NCBI GenBank assembly: GCA_002317475.1 | Contig: DCIS01000034.1 | Span: 13,432-25,452 of the forward strand | Direction: 5' to 3' | DNA from: Prevotellaceae bacterium UBA1720 | GTDB taxonomy: Bacteria > Bacteroidota > Bacteroidia > Bacteroidales > Bacteroidaceae | Length of the DNA stretch: 12,021 bases | In this document: piece after piece, positions 1 to 7,104 of the stretch | How positions within the stretch are numbered: the stretch's first letter is position 1 | Layout of the letters: each line of letters starts with the position of its first letter | The notes under the pieces: model-generated | Seen by the model: the letters and a program-made list of their open reading frames with translations, nothing else | Told to the model about the DNA's origin: nothing | Databases searched by the model: none | Position numbers and translations under genes: made by a program

Positions 1-20
1 GGCTGTACGTAGGCTGTACG
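1..20. repeat. Two-copy 11-bp tandem repeat at the window edge
   Basis: GGCTGTACG occurs at 1-9 and again at 12-20, separated by TA, giving an 11-bp period. It lies 20 bp beyond the stop codon of the response regulator and is cut by the window edge, so more copies may lie to the left. No function can be read from it alone. It matters because two other gene ends in this window carry 10-11 bp tandem repeats of unrelated sequence. Confidence 0.5.
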
Positions 21-40
21 GTGTCAATACGTATAAAACC

Positions 41-802
41 CTATGTCGTCGTTAACCAAGTTTTGAAGTCGGCAGCTTTATTCTTGCTGACGAAGAGGGG
101 TTCGGGGATCTCAACGTCCATACTGATCAGCAGACGACTGTCAAACCAAATCACCAGTTCCTTGACGCTGTCACGAGCTACAATAAACTGCTTGTTGGCA
201 CGATAGAACCTTTGTGGGTCAAGGGTGACAATGATAGAATCAAGCGACTTGTTGTACGCCATCGAACGTCCGTCTTTCAGGTACAGCTGCGTCTTGCGCT
301 CTGTACTGTAGATGCAGGAGATTTCATCCATGCTTACAGGCACCAGTTTATCGCGCACTGGCACCAGCAGCGAGGTGGTGTATTCCTGTGCCACATGGTT
401 AGGTGCCATTTTCAGCATACGTTCCAGATAGCCTGCCATATCAGTCCTGTTCCACTGGCGGAATTTGTTGAGGGCACGTTCCAGTTCGGCTGTCTTGATG
501 GGTTTCAGCAAGTAGTCAACACTATTGACACTGAATGCCTCCAGTGCATACTGGTCATAGGCAGTGGTGAAGACGACTGGTGTCTTTATCTCTATCTGCT
601 GGAACAGCGTGAAAGCCGATCCGTCACTGAGATGGATGTCCATGAAAATCAGGTCTGGGGCAGGATTGCTACTGAGCCATCTCACGGTTTGCTGCACGCT
701 CTCCAGCACTTGGAGTATCTCTATCGTGCCGTCTATCTCCTGAAGCATCGCGATAAGGTTCTCGCTTGCTGCCGTCTCGTCTTCTATGATAAGGATCCTC
801 AT
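41..802 (-). CDS. LytTR-family response regulator
   Basis: This 253-residue cytoplasmic response regulator is the expected partner of the kinase just upstream. Its receiver domain (about 1-118) shows the acidic pair E7/D8, the phospho-acceptor D55 in the segment LIFMDIHLSDG, the switch residue T79 or T80, and K100 in YLLKPIK. The C-terminal part (about 147-250) is a LytTR DNA-binding domain, recognisable from VPVRDKLVPVSMDEI, the segment around IYSTERKTQLYLKDG, and FYRANKQFIV. LytTR domains bind short direct repeats, usually upstream of target promoters. The length fits the LytR/AlgR class. The ATG at 802 lies 18 bp after the kinase stop codon, so the two genes are very probably one operon. 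The target genes cannot be read from the sequence; the nearby porin and receptor are possible but unproven. Confidence 0.95.
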   Translation of the reverse strand: MRILIIEDETAASENLIAMLQEIDGTIEILQVLESVQQTVRWLSSNPAPDLIFMDIHLSDGSAFTLFQQIEIKTPVVFTTAYDQYALEAFSVNSVDYLLKPIKTAELERALNKFRQWNRTDMAGYLERMLKMAPNHVAQEYTTSLLVPVRDKLVPVSMDEISCIYSTERKTQLYLKDGRSMAYNKSLDSIIVTLDPQRFYRANKQFIVARDSVKELVIWFDSRLLISMDVEIPEPLFVSKNKAADFKTWLTTT

Positions 803-820
803 GTATTTTGTTCTTATGTT

Positions 821-1837
821 CTATAAATTTGCAGTGCCTAATGGCAGGGTGACACGGAAGGTTTCGTCAGACTTCTCCACCTTCAGTTGGGTGTTCATCA
901 GCAGGGCAAAACGATTCTGCAAGTTACGCAGTCCTGTGCCATGCGTCTCCTGCTTGTACTGTTTGGGGAAGAGCGGATTGCTCACCACCAGCTCCTGCTT
1001 GTCGTTCATGCTGATCTCTACCAGCATGTGATGCTCGCTGTCTATCATATTGTGGACGGTGACATTCTCTATCAAGGGCAGCAAGGCCAATACAGGTATC
1101 TGCAGATGCATGTATTCTGGTGCTACATCTATGCTGACATCCAGTTTGCCGGCATACCTGACCTGCATAACCTGACTGAACGAACGGGCAAACTCCAGTT
1201 CTTCCTCCAAGGTTACCAGTCCTTTGTGCTCGCTCTGTAGGATATAGCGGAAAATATCGCTCAGGTGATCGATGTAGCAAATAGTCAACTTTTCATCTTT
1301 CTTTCTGACCAAACTGCTGATACCGTTCAGTGAATTGAAGAAAAAGTGTGGATTGATCTGGTTGGTCAAGGCATCACAACGACTCTGCAGACTCTCGATC
1401 TTCATCTGTTGCAGCTCCTCCTCCTTAATCTGGTGTATCCTGTTCAGATAGTCGGTATAGCCTAACATCTGCCCCATCATGCCCATTACAAAGAACTGGA
1501 ACGTGAGGATGATGGGACGACCATCAAACTCACTACAGATATACATTGTGATTCCCCTGTAGACAAAATAGGCCAGGATGGTCATCAGGATATTGGGCAA
1601 GATGCATTTCTTGATTTCCAGGTTCTTGATGAGGTGCTGGTTGAAGAGCAACAGTCCCATGGAAATAATCCAGAAGAGCAGGAATCTGATCAGCGTGTTG
1701 TCGATATAGCAGGCATGGCTCTCTGATGGGGCACAATTCAGGTCCCAACTCAGGAAAAGCATGTTGGGATAACTGACGAAGATGGTGCAGACAAGACTGA
1801 CCAGCAGGATCTTGGAGAGAGATTTATATACGCGCAT
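821..1837 (-). CDS. LytS/YehU-type membrane sensor histidine kinase
   Basis: This 338-residue inner-membrane sensor kinase should phosphorylate the LytTR regulator encoded 18 bp downstream. Four hydrophobic segments (about 8-30, 48-66, 79-100, 108-128) form the sensor, with no large periplasmic or PAS domain. A linker helix follows (about 132-157). The His_kinase motif NQINPHFFFNSLN carries the phospho-acceptor H164. The ATP-binding domain shows an N-box (LPLIENVTVH, N258) and a glycine box (HGTGLRNLQNRF, about 299-310). The first inter-membrane loop (31-47) has two cysteines, C35 and C43, that could form a disulfide if the loop is periplasmic; that is an inference. The ATG at 1837 is chosen because an in-frame stop lies a short way upstream and a promoter-like TAATTTTG precedes it. 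The signal is unknown. Confidence 0.93.
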   Translation of the reverse strand: MRVYKSLSKILLVSLVCTIFVSYPNMLFLSWDLNCAPSESHACYIDNTLIRFLLFWIISMGLLLFNQHLIKNLEIKKCILPNILMTILAYFVYRGITMYICSEFDGRPIILTFQFFVMGMMGQMLGYTDYLNRIHQIKEEELQQMKIESLQSRCDALTNQINPHFFFNSLNGISSLVRKKDEKLTICYIDHLSDIFRYILQSEHKGLVTLEEELEFARSFSQVMQVRYAGKLDVSIDVAPEYMHLQIPVLALLPLIENVTVHNMIDSEHHMLVEISMNDKQELVVSNPLFPKQYKQETHGTGLRNLQNRFALLMNTQLKVEKSDETFRVTLPLGTANL

Positions 1838-1876
1838 GAAAGGAGATTACAGCATGAATTGTTGTACGTTAACACA

Positions 1877-1884
1877 CAAAATTA
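1877..1884 (-). promoter_or_regulatory. Possible -7 element for the kinase-regulator operon
   Basis: On the minus strand TAATTTTG matches the Bacteroidota -7 consensus TAnnTTTG, about 40 bp upstream of the kinase ATG. No TTG is present at the expected distance of 19-21 bp upstream, so the -33 half is missing and the call is weak. Confidence 0.35.
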
Positions 1885-1959
1885 CAACAATTATCTGAAA
1901 TACACCGTAAAATCTGCACCAAAACGCAAAAAAAAGTCTTGATGCCGATTTTTTCCGCG

Positions 1960-1975
1960 ACTTTGCAAGCAAAGT
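1960..1975. repeat. Perfect 7-bp palindrome with a 2-nt centre
   Basis: ACTTTGCAAGCAAAGT is a perfect inverted repeat (7-bp arms, AA centre). It lies just past the end of the di-iron LuxR-type regulator gene and about 120 bp upstream of the kinase ATG. An imperfect palindrome with AAGG/CCTT ends and an AAAATTTT core adjoins it at 1976-1994. There is no T-tract on either side, so an intrinsic terminator is unlikely. A protein-binding site is possible but unproven. Confidence 0.4.
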
Positions 1976-1992
1976 AAGGTGAAAATTTTGCC

Positions 1993-2958
1993 TTATAGTT
2001 TTACGTCATCCAGGTTTACAAGACCATTGACAATGGCATAGATTGTGAGACCTGCAGCACTTCGGATATTCAGTTTTCGGGCAATGTTTCGGCGGTGTGT
2101 CATGACCGTGTTGGGCGAGATGAACATCTGTTCGGCTATCTCCTTGTTCGAGAGTCCTTTTACCACTTGCACGATCACCTCTTTCTCCCTTTCACTCAGG
2201 TTTTCGCTGCCTGGGGTGTCTGTCTCCTCATCCTGCTCCTGTACATCCATGTCGCCATTCTCGCGAACCTCAGCCTCCAGATGGCGCACACACTCCGAGA
2301 AGAGGCTATCCTCCAGGTGGCAATGCATCAGCAGGTCCTCCTCCATCATGTAGATATCCATCAAGGCATCATTCAGCAACTGTGCGTTTGCCTCGCTGGG
2401 ATAGTACTTGATGATGATGCTTTTCAGCTCATCGATGCTCTTCTCCAGACTGGCATGATTACCCTCGTGCTGGTTCACCACCTCGCGAAGGGTCTCCTTG
2501 GGCATCCTGCCTTGCAGCAACATCTCAACGTGAGGATGAACATGGGTGTTCTCAAATTCCATGTGTCGCTGCACTTCCAGCGCGTATTCATCGTAGAATT
2601 TCAGTATCAGGAAGGCTATCTGGTTTTGTGCAGAACAATCGATGGATGCGATGATTTTTCTTCGTATGGAGGGTAGACGGAAATCCACAAAATAGCTGTG
2701 TGAATTCTTCAGGTAGGTCAACAGGTCAGGCAGTTTTACCTGTTCCTTCAACTCATTGATATGCGCATGTCCGGCATTCTTCACATAGTTCACCACGGCC
2801 AGGAAGGTGGCTGTATCCACATGGCAAGCCTTGCAGGTGGCATCAACCGTCTTGTCTCCAAAGCCGAGGGAGATACCAAAACGGGATAGTATCTGGAGCA
2901 TGCGATAGTCATCACCGATGAGGCTGCTCATCTGGTCTGTGCGATTGTATGAGTTCAT
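1993..2958 (-). CDS. ScdA_N/hemerythrin (RIC-like) di-iron domain fused to LuxR-type HTH regulator
   Basis: This 321-residue protein looks like a one-component regulator. Residues about 16-60 (LQILSRFGISLGFGDKTVDA) resemble the ScdA_N (DUF542) domain of RIC/YtfE iron-sulfur repair proteins, but lack the Cys pair that normally follows the GI(D) motif. Residues about 78-230 look like the hemerythrin domain of the same family, with candidate iron ligands H87, H132, E136, H164 or H168, H212 and E216. The spacings H87-H132 (45) and H132-E136 (4) match my recollection of YtfE. An acidic linker (232-250) leads to a LuxR/GerE HTH (about 253-310) with LSEREKEVIVQVVKGLSNKE and SPNTVMTHRRNIARKL. RIC domains react with NO or oxidants, so a redox, NO, O2 or iron signal is a reasonable inference. 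The gene lies 51 bp downstream of the porin on the same strand with no clear promoter of its own, so it may be co-transcribed. Confidence 0.88.
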   Translation of the reverse strand: MNSYNRTDQMSSLIGDDYRMLQILSRFGISLGFGDKTVDATCKACHVDTATFLAVVNYVKNAGHAHINELKEQVKLPDLLTYLKNSHSYFVDFRLPSIRRKIIASIDCSAQNQIAFLILKFYDEYALEVQRHMEFENTHVHPHVEMLLQGRMPKETLREVVNQHEGNHASLEKSIDELKSIIIKYYPSEANAQLLNDALMDIYMMEEDLLMHCHLEDSLFSECVRHLEAEVRENGDMDVQEQDEETDTPGSENLSEREKEVIVQVVKGLSNKEIAEQMFISPNTVMTHRRNIARKLNIRSAAGLTIYAIVNGLVNLDDVKL

Positions 2959-3009
2959 GTGGCGTTTATGATAACAAAATGAGTGAAAAGATTACCGTGA
3001 ACAGTACAC

Positions 3010-4227
3010 TTAGAATCTGAAGTACACCTCTCCCCACAACTCGTTGTGTCCCTTGTCAGCGGAGAGGTTACGGTCGTAGACATAATTGTACTGCACCTGG
3101 AACATCAGGTTCTTGTGCAACTGAAAATTAGGACAGATGGAGTAGATGCTGTTCAGCGAACTGTTCTTTGCTGTATCGCGGTAAGCATCATACTTGGCGT
3201 ACACCTTCAACCATGGTGTACAGGGCACACCAACCGTAACATACCAGGCATCAGCACGACCATTGCTGGCATTGGCATTCAGGCTCTGTGTCTGGGTGTT
3301 GCTGTCGTAGGTGTAGTCACCAATCTTATGACCAGTCTGGTGAGCATATTCTGCGCGAGCAGTCCATCCATTATGTTCATATTTCATACTGATAGCATAG
3401 CGGTTGCGATGAGCCAGAATGTTGCTGTATTTCATATCGCCCTTCCAGCCGAACACACCGACGTACAAGTCCTTGATGGGTTGCAGTTGCAAGGTGCCGA
3501 TAAAATCTTTTGCACCATTGGCATCTGCGTGGTTGATACCCTGACCATTATATACACCTATCTGGTAGTGTATCAGGCGGTGCTTGTCCTGTCCTATAGG
3601 TAGCACGTCACCCTGCAGTTGCAGTCCCAGATCACGTCCACCTGTGTTCGTAGCCTCGCCGCCACAATAGTCGTTAAAACCTGCCATCTTCTTGGTCAGC
3701 TGGCTGTAGTCACCCACACCCACTTCCCAGGGATTGTAAGGGTTCTCGAAGGTAAAGCAACGCTTGAACTGTCCCACTTTCACTTCCAGTTCCTTCCAGT
3801 GGCTCCATGCCACGAAGAAGTCCTTCAAATGGGCACTTTTCGTCGTTGCTGGATCCCCGTTCATCTCCAGTTGTATGCGGTATTTGAAGTCCTTCAGCAC
3901 CGTACCGTCCACATACAGACGAACCAGACGGGCATTAAAACCGTCACCTCCGTGCTTGCCCTCTTGGTCGCTGTACTTGTAGCTGCCAATGGCATAGCCA
4001 CCAAACTTAGGCGCGCTGGCCCACTTTGTCTCTGTGCGCCCATACTGCATCTGCTCCTCAGCATCTACGGCAGGAGCAGCCTGCTCCAAGGCACTATTGA
4101 GCGCAGAGGTCAGAAAACCTGCTGGTTCGGGAGCATCCGTCCCAATATTGTCGTTGTCTTGACTATCTGCCTTTGCCGTGAGGGCAGCACTTGCTAGGAG
4201 CATAGCAAAAAGAAATGTCTTTTTCAT
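3010..4227 (-). CDS. Outer-membrane porin, phosphate-selective porin O/P family
   Basis: This 405-residue outer-membrane beta-barrel porin starts with a clear signal peptide (MKKTFLFAMLLASAALTAKA, cleavage near residue 20). A short linker of about 45 residues, rich in Ala and acidic residues, precedes the barrel. The barrel begins around residue 73 (PKFGGYAIGSYKYSD) and contains the family-like segments FNARLVRLYVDGTVLKDFKY and DFFVAWSHWKELEVKVGQFK followed by ENPYNPWEVG. It ends VYFRF with a terminal aromatic, as expected for BAM-dependent insertion. In Bacteroidales this family is common and its substrate is usually not phosphate-specific, so the name gives only the fold. A strong promoter lies upstream and the TonB receptor is divergent. 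The di-iron LuxR-type regulator follows on the same strand and may control it or share its message. Confidence 0.9.
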   Translation of the reverse strand: MKKTFLFAMLLASAALTAKADSQDNDNIGTDAPEPAGFLTSALNSALEQAAPAVDAEEQMQYGRTETKWASAPKFGGYAIGSYKYSDQEGKHGGDGFNARLVRLYVDGTVLKDFKYRIQLEMNGDPATTKSAHLKDFFVAWSHWKELEVKVGQFKRCFTFENPYNPWEVGVGDYSQLTKKMAGFNDYCGGEATNTGGRDLGLQLQGDVLPIGQDKHRLIHYQIGVYNGQGINHADANGAKDFIGTLQLQPIKDLYVGVFGWKGDMKYSNILAHRNRYAISMKYEHNGWTARAEYAHQTGHKIGDYTYDSNTQTQSLNANASNGRADAWYVTVGVPCTPWLKVYAKYDAYRDTAKNSSLNSIYSICPNFQLHKNLMFQVQYNYVYDRNLSADKGHNELWGEVYFRF

Positions 4228-4256
4228 AATGTACGCGTTATTGTGTATTTTGCATG

Positions 4257-4287
4257 CAAAATTACGAATAAACCTTCATTTACCCAA
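4257..4287 (-). promoter_or_regulatory. Bacteroidota-type promoter for the porin
   Basis: On the minus strand TTG (4287-4285) is followed after exactly 20 bp by TAATTTTG (4264-4257), a full match to the -33/-7 consensus. Transcription would start near 4251, leaving a leader of about 24 nt before the porin ATG. Confidence 0.72.
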
Positions 4288-4340
4288 CTCTCTCATCCCT
4301 TTTTTGCCTCTCACACCCTCAATTTCATCATAATTAGGTA

Positions 4341-4371
4341 TTGCCGGGATGATAGGAAAGCCGTAACTTTG
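4341..4371 (+). promoter_or_regulatory. Bacteroidota-type promoter for the TonB receptor
   Basis: TTG (4341-4343), 20 bp, then TAACTTTG (4364-4371) followed by C. This is a full match to the TTG/TAnnTTTG consensus. It implies transcription starting near 4378 and a leader of about 15 nt to the ATG at 4393. It also rules out the upstream ATG at 4243 as the true start, since that would lie before the promoter. Confidence 0.75.
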
Positions 4372-4392
4372 CAGCCGAAAACTCACAATAGA

Positions 4393-6930
4393 ATGAAAAA
4401 GAACTATATTTTTATGGCTGCTCTCCTGCTCGCAGCCTCTTCTGTCAATGCCCAGGAGCAGGAAGACCAGAACTCTGCTGACCTTATGGAACTGGAGGTC
4501 ATTGCCTCTCCACGTGAGGAGGGAGCCATGCGTCAGCAGCCTGCCAGTGCGAGCCTCATCGACAGCAAGCAATTGCAGGATATGCAGGCAGGTTCGCTGA
4601 AGAGTATCAGCACTCTCGCCCCCAACTTCTTCATGCCCGATTATGGTTCGCACCTCTCCAGTGCCGTCTATATCCGCGGCATTGGTTCGCGCATCAACTC
4701 TCCCGCCATTGGTCTGTATATTGATGACGTCCCCGTGCTGGACAAGTCCGCCTTCGACTTCGGCCTCTATGACATGCAGCGCGTTGATATCCTGCGTGGT
4801 CCCCAGTCCACCCTCTACGGTGCAGGCACTATGAGTGGCGTAATGAGGGCTTACACCCTCTCGCCCTTCACCCATCAGGGCACAGACATCAGTCTGGGCT
4901 ATGCCACCAACGACAACACCCGCAAGTTCTCCATCATGCACTACAGCAAGCCAACAGAGCGTTTTGCATGGTCCTTCGGAGGTTACTATATCGGCGGTGA
5001 CGGTTTCTTCAAGAATGACTTTACCAACAACAAGGTCGACGACACCTCCATGGGTGGTATCCGTTTTCGTGCCATGTACGAGACGCGTCGTCAGTGGATG
5101 CTCGACCTCTCCCTGAACTACGAGATCTGCAACGAGGGTGCCTACCCTTATTACTATGTAGGTCGTCAGGGCGGACAACCCGAGGATAAGGCTGACCAGC
5201 TCTATCGCATCAACAATAATCTGCGTGGCCTCTACGACCGCGACAACCTGCGCACCTCGTTCAGTGTCCGCAAGGATTTCGATGCTCTTGAGTTCCGCTC
5301 CATCACCTCTTTCCAGATGTTGCGTGACAGCATGCAGATGGATCAGGACCTTCTCTCGGACGATATCTATAAACTGACCCAGATACAGCGTAACAAGACC
5401 ATCACCCAGGACTTCCTGCTGAAGTCTCGCCGTCCAGGACGCTGGCAATGGATCACTGGTGTCACAGGGTCCTTCCTCCATAGTAGCATCAAGGCTCCTG
5501 TCGACTTCCGTCAGGATGGTGTTGCCATGCTCAATCAGATGGTCAACCAGATGGCTGGTGTCAATATGCCCCCCGTGCAGTCTGGCCCCATGTCCATGAC
5601 GTTCAACTTCGACGATCAGATTCAGGGCAACGAACTCACTTTCCAAGGCAAGTACACCACCAACGCCCTCTCAGCAGGACTCTTCCACCAGAGCACTCTT
5701 CACGACCTCTTCGGTCTGCGTGGTCTCAGTCTCACGGCTGGCTTACGCTTCAATGCCGATGTGCAGAACCTGCGCTATGCCTCATGGTATGACTTCACCC
5801 ACACCTATCAGCTCTCGGGGCATCTCACCATGCCCACCATGGAGCGCGACGTCACTATGGTACCTGCCCAGGACTTTCACATCGTCAATGGTTTCTACAG
5901 CAGCAATTATGATGCCGCTACCACACAAGGCATCGTGGCACAGGACCCCGTCAGCGACACCCACTTCGAGTGGATGCCCCGTTTAGCCCTCCAATATCAG
6001 ATGGAGAGTCTGGGCAATGTCTATGCCACCGTCAGTCGTGGTTATCGTTCGGGTGGTTATAACGTGCAGAATATCAGCGAGGCTATGCGTACCCTCATGA
6101 CCCGCGACATGATGACCAATGTCCGTGACGCCACCCTTCCCGTGATGGAGGCACAACCCATGGTTCCCCAGGACACCAAGGACAAGGTCTCTGCTATTCT
6201 TAATGGCATGGCCAGTACCCAACTCCCTGATGTAGCACAGAGTTGCACCTACAACCCCGAGTACGTATGGAACTATGAGGTGGGTACTCATCTCAACCTC
6301 CTCGAGGGCAGACTCTTCCTTGATGCCAGTGCCTTCCTCAGCGACATCAGCGACCTCCAACTCTCGCAGATGAGCGAGACAGGACTGGGTCGTATCATGG
6401 TCAATGCCGGCAAGGCACGCTCTGCAGGTATGGAACTGATGCTCAAGGCTCGTCCTATCCAGGACCTTTTGGTGCAAGCCAACTATGGTTATACCCATGC
6501 TACCTTCCGTGACTATGCCGACTATGATGCCACCACCAAGACAACCGTTGACTGCAAGGGCAATTACGTTCCTTTCATGCCCCAGCACACCGTCAATGTC
6601 GACCTTGCCTACACCATCCGTTTTGGCCAGAACCGTCCAGCCTACAGCTACACCCGAGACAATTTCATCGTCCGCTCCCTCACCTTTGGTGCCACCTATA
6701 GTGGTGCAGGACGTATCTACTGGACCGAACAGAACGATGCCAGCCAAGACTATTATTCCATGCTTGGAGCACGTGCCATCCTCGACATCCACCCTCTCAC
6801 CATCAGTCTTTGGGGTCGCAATCTCACCAACAGCAGTCACAACACCTTCTGGTTCGTTAGTTCCAATCGTGCCTACGAGCAGCATGTCAAGCCCATTCAG
6901 GTGGGCATAGATGCCAAGTTCAGTTTCTGA
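4393..6930 (+). CDS. TonB-dependent outer-membrane receptor
   Basis: This protein of about 845 residues actively imports a ligand across the outer membrane using TonB-ExbBD energy. The signal peptide is MKKNYIFMAALLLAASSVNA. A TonB-box-like stretch (LMELEVIAS, 31-39) precedes the plug domain (about 45-155), which carries AVYIRGIGSRINSPAIGLYI, a D-D-V-P turn and RVDILRGPQSTLYGAGTMSG. The rest is a 22-strand-type barrel ending GIDAKFSF with a terminal Phe. The plug wording resembles siderophore receptors of the FyuA type, but the substrate cannot be fixed. There is no N-terminal carboxypeptidase-regulatory-like domain and no SusD partner, so it is not a SusC polysaccharide transporter. The ATG at 4393 was chosen over the in-frame ATG at 4243 because of the signal peptide and promoter. 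Codon use is strongly C-ending compared with neighbours. Confidence 0.93.
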   Translation: MKKNYIFMAALLLAASSVNAQEQEDQNSADLMELEVIASPREEGAMRQQPASASLIDSKQLQDMQAGSLKSISTLAPNFFMPDYGSHLSSAVYIRGIGSRINSPAIGLYIDDVPVLDKSAFDFGLYDMQRVDILRGPQSTLYGAGTMSGVMRAYTLSPFTHQGTDISLGYATNDNTRKFSIMHYSKPTERFAWSFGGYYIGGDGFFKNDFTNNKVDDTSMGGIRFRAMYETRRQWMLDLSLNYEICNEGAYPYYYVGRQGGQPEDKADQLYRINNNLRGLYDRDNLRTSFSVRKDFDALEFRSITSFQMLRDSMQMDQDLLSDDIYKLTQIQRNKTITQDFLLKSRRPGRWQWITGVTGSFLHSSIKAPVDFRQDGVAMLNQMVNQMAGVNMPPVQSGPMSMTFNFDDQIQGNELTFQGKYTTNALSAGLFHQSTLHDLFGLRGLSLTAGLRFNADVQNLRYASWYDFTHTYQLSGHLTMPTMERDVTMVPAQDFHIVNGFYSSNYDAATTQGIVAQDPVSDTHFEWMPRLALQYQMESLGNVYATVSRGYRSGGYNVQNISEAMRTLMTRDMMTNVRDATLPVMEAQPMVPQDTKDKVSAILNGMASTQLPDVAQSCTYNPEYVWNYEVGTHLNLLEGRLFLDASAFLSDISDLQLSQMSETGLGRIMVNAGKARSAGMELMLKARPIQDLLVQANYGYTHATFRDYADYDATTKTTVDCKGNYVPFMPQHTVNVDLAYTIRFGQNRPAYSYTRDNFIVRSLTFGATYSGAGRIYWTEQNDASQDYYSMLGARAILDIHPLTISLWGRNLTNSSHNTFWFVSSNRAYEQHVKPIQVGIDAKFSF

Positions 6931-6953
6931 TCTTGACCGTTCTGCCCCCCCTA

Positions 6954-6972
6954 AACTGCCTTCGGCATAGTT
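6954..6972 (+). terminator. Weak stem-loop after the TonB receptor
   Basis: AACTGCC, a TTC loop and GGCATAGTT form a short bulged stem 24 nt past the receptor stop codon, with T-rich but not continuous T sequence from about 6991 to 7009. It is at best a weak terminator. Confidence 0.25.
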
Positions 6973-7014
6973 CAAAATGGTAACACAATTCTTTACATTT
7001 TCCATTTTTAACGA

Positions 7015-7047
7015 TACGGAGGCATTACGGAAGCATTACGGAGGCAT
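7015..7047. repeat. Three-copy 11-bp tandem repeat in a convergent spacer
   Basis: TACGGAGGCAT (7015-7025), TACGGAAGCAT (7026-7036) and TACGGAGGCAT (7037-7047) are exact head-to-tail units with one substitution in the middle copy. An inverted partial copy, CTTCCGTA, lies at 7086-7093 and could pair with the middle unit. The array sits between the convergent TonB receptor and beta-barrel genes. The 11-bp unit is close to one helical turn and not a multiple of three, and no coding role is evident. Confidence 0.8.
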
Positions 7048-7104
7048 TGTAGACCCTCAAGTATTAAAAATATTTTGACACATTCCTTCCGTAGTCACTC
7101 GTCA

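Noticed and set aside
212..826. 204-residue plus-strand frame opposite the response regulator
   Set aside because: Antisense to well-conserved receiver and LytTR domains; the translation shows no domain of its own.
2975..2982. Promoter for the di-iron regulator between it and the porin
   Set aside because: TCATTTTG is only a partial -7 match and there is no TTG about 20 bp upstream; co-transcription with the porin is simpler.
4283..4318. CCC repeats in the porin/receptor spacer as a LytTR site
   Set aside because: The spacings (14 and 19 bp) are irregular and flanking bases are not shared, so the pattern is not convincing.
4243..4392. N-terminal extension of the TonB receptor from the ATG at 4243
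   Set aside because: It would start upstream of the consensus promoter at 4341-4371 and would hide the signal peptide starting at 4393.
4276..5646. 456-residue open frame on the minus strand inside the TonB receptor gene
   Set aside because: It is antisense to a gene with clear signal peptide, plug and barrel. Its translation is low in complexity with no recognisable domain, and it arises from the C-ending codons of the real gene.
5983..7005. 340-residue open frame on the minus strand over the end of the TonB receptor gene
   Set aside because: Same cause as above: a Gly/Val/Thr-rich shadow translation, no promoter and no family resemblance.
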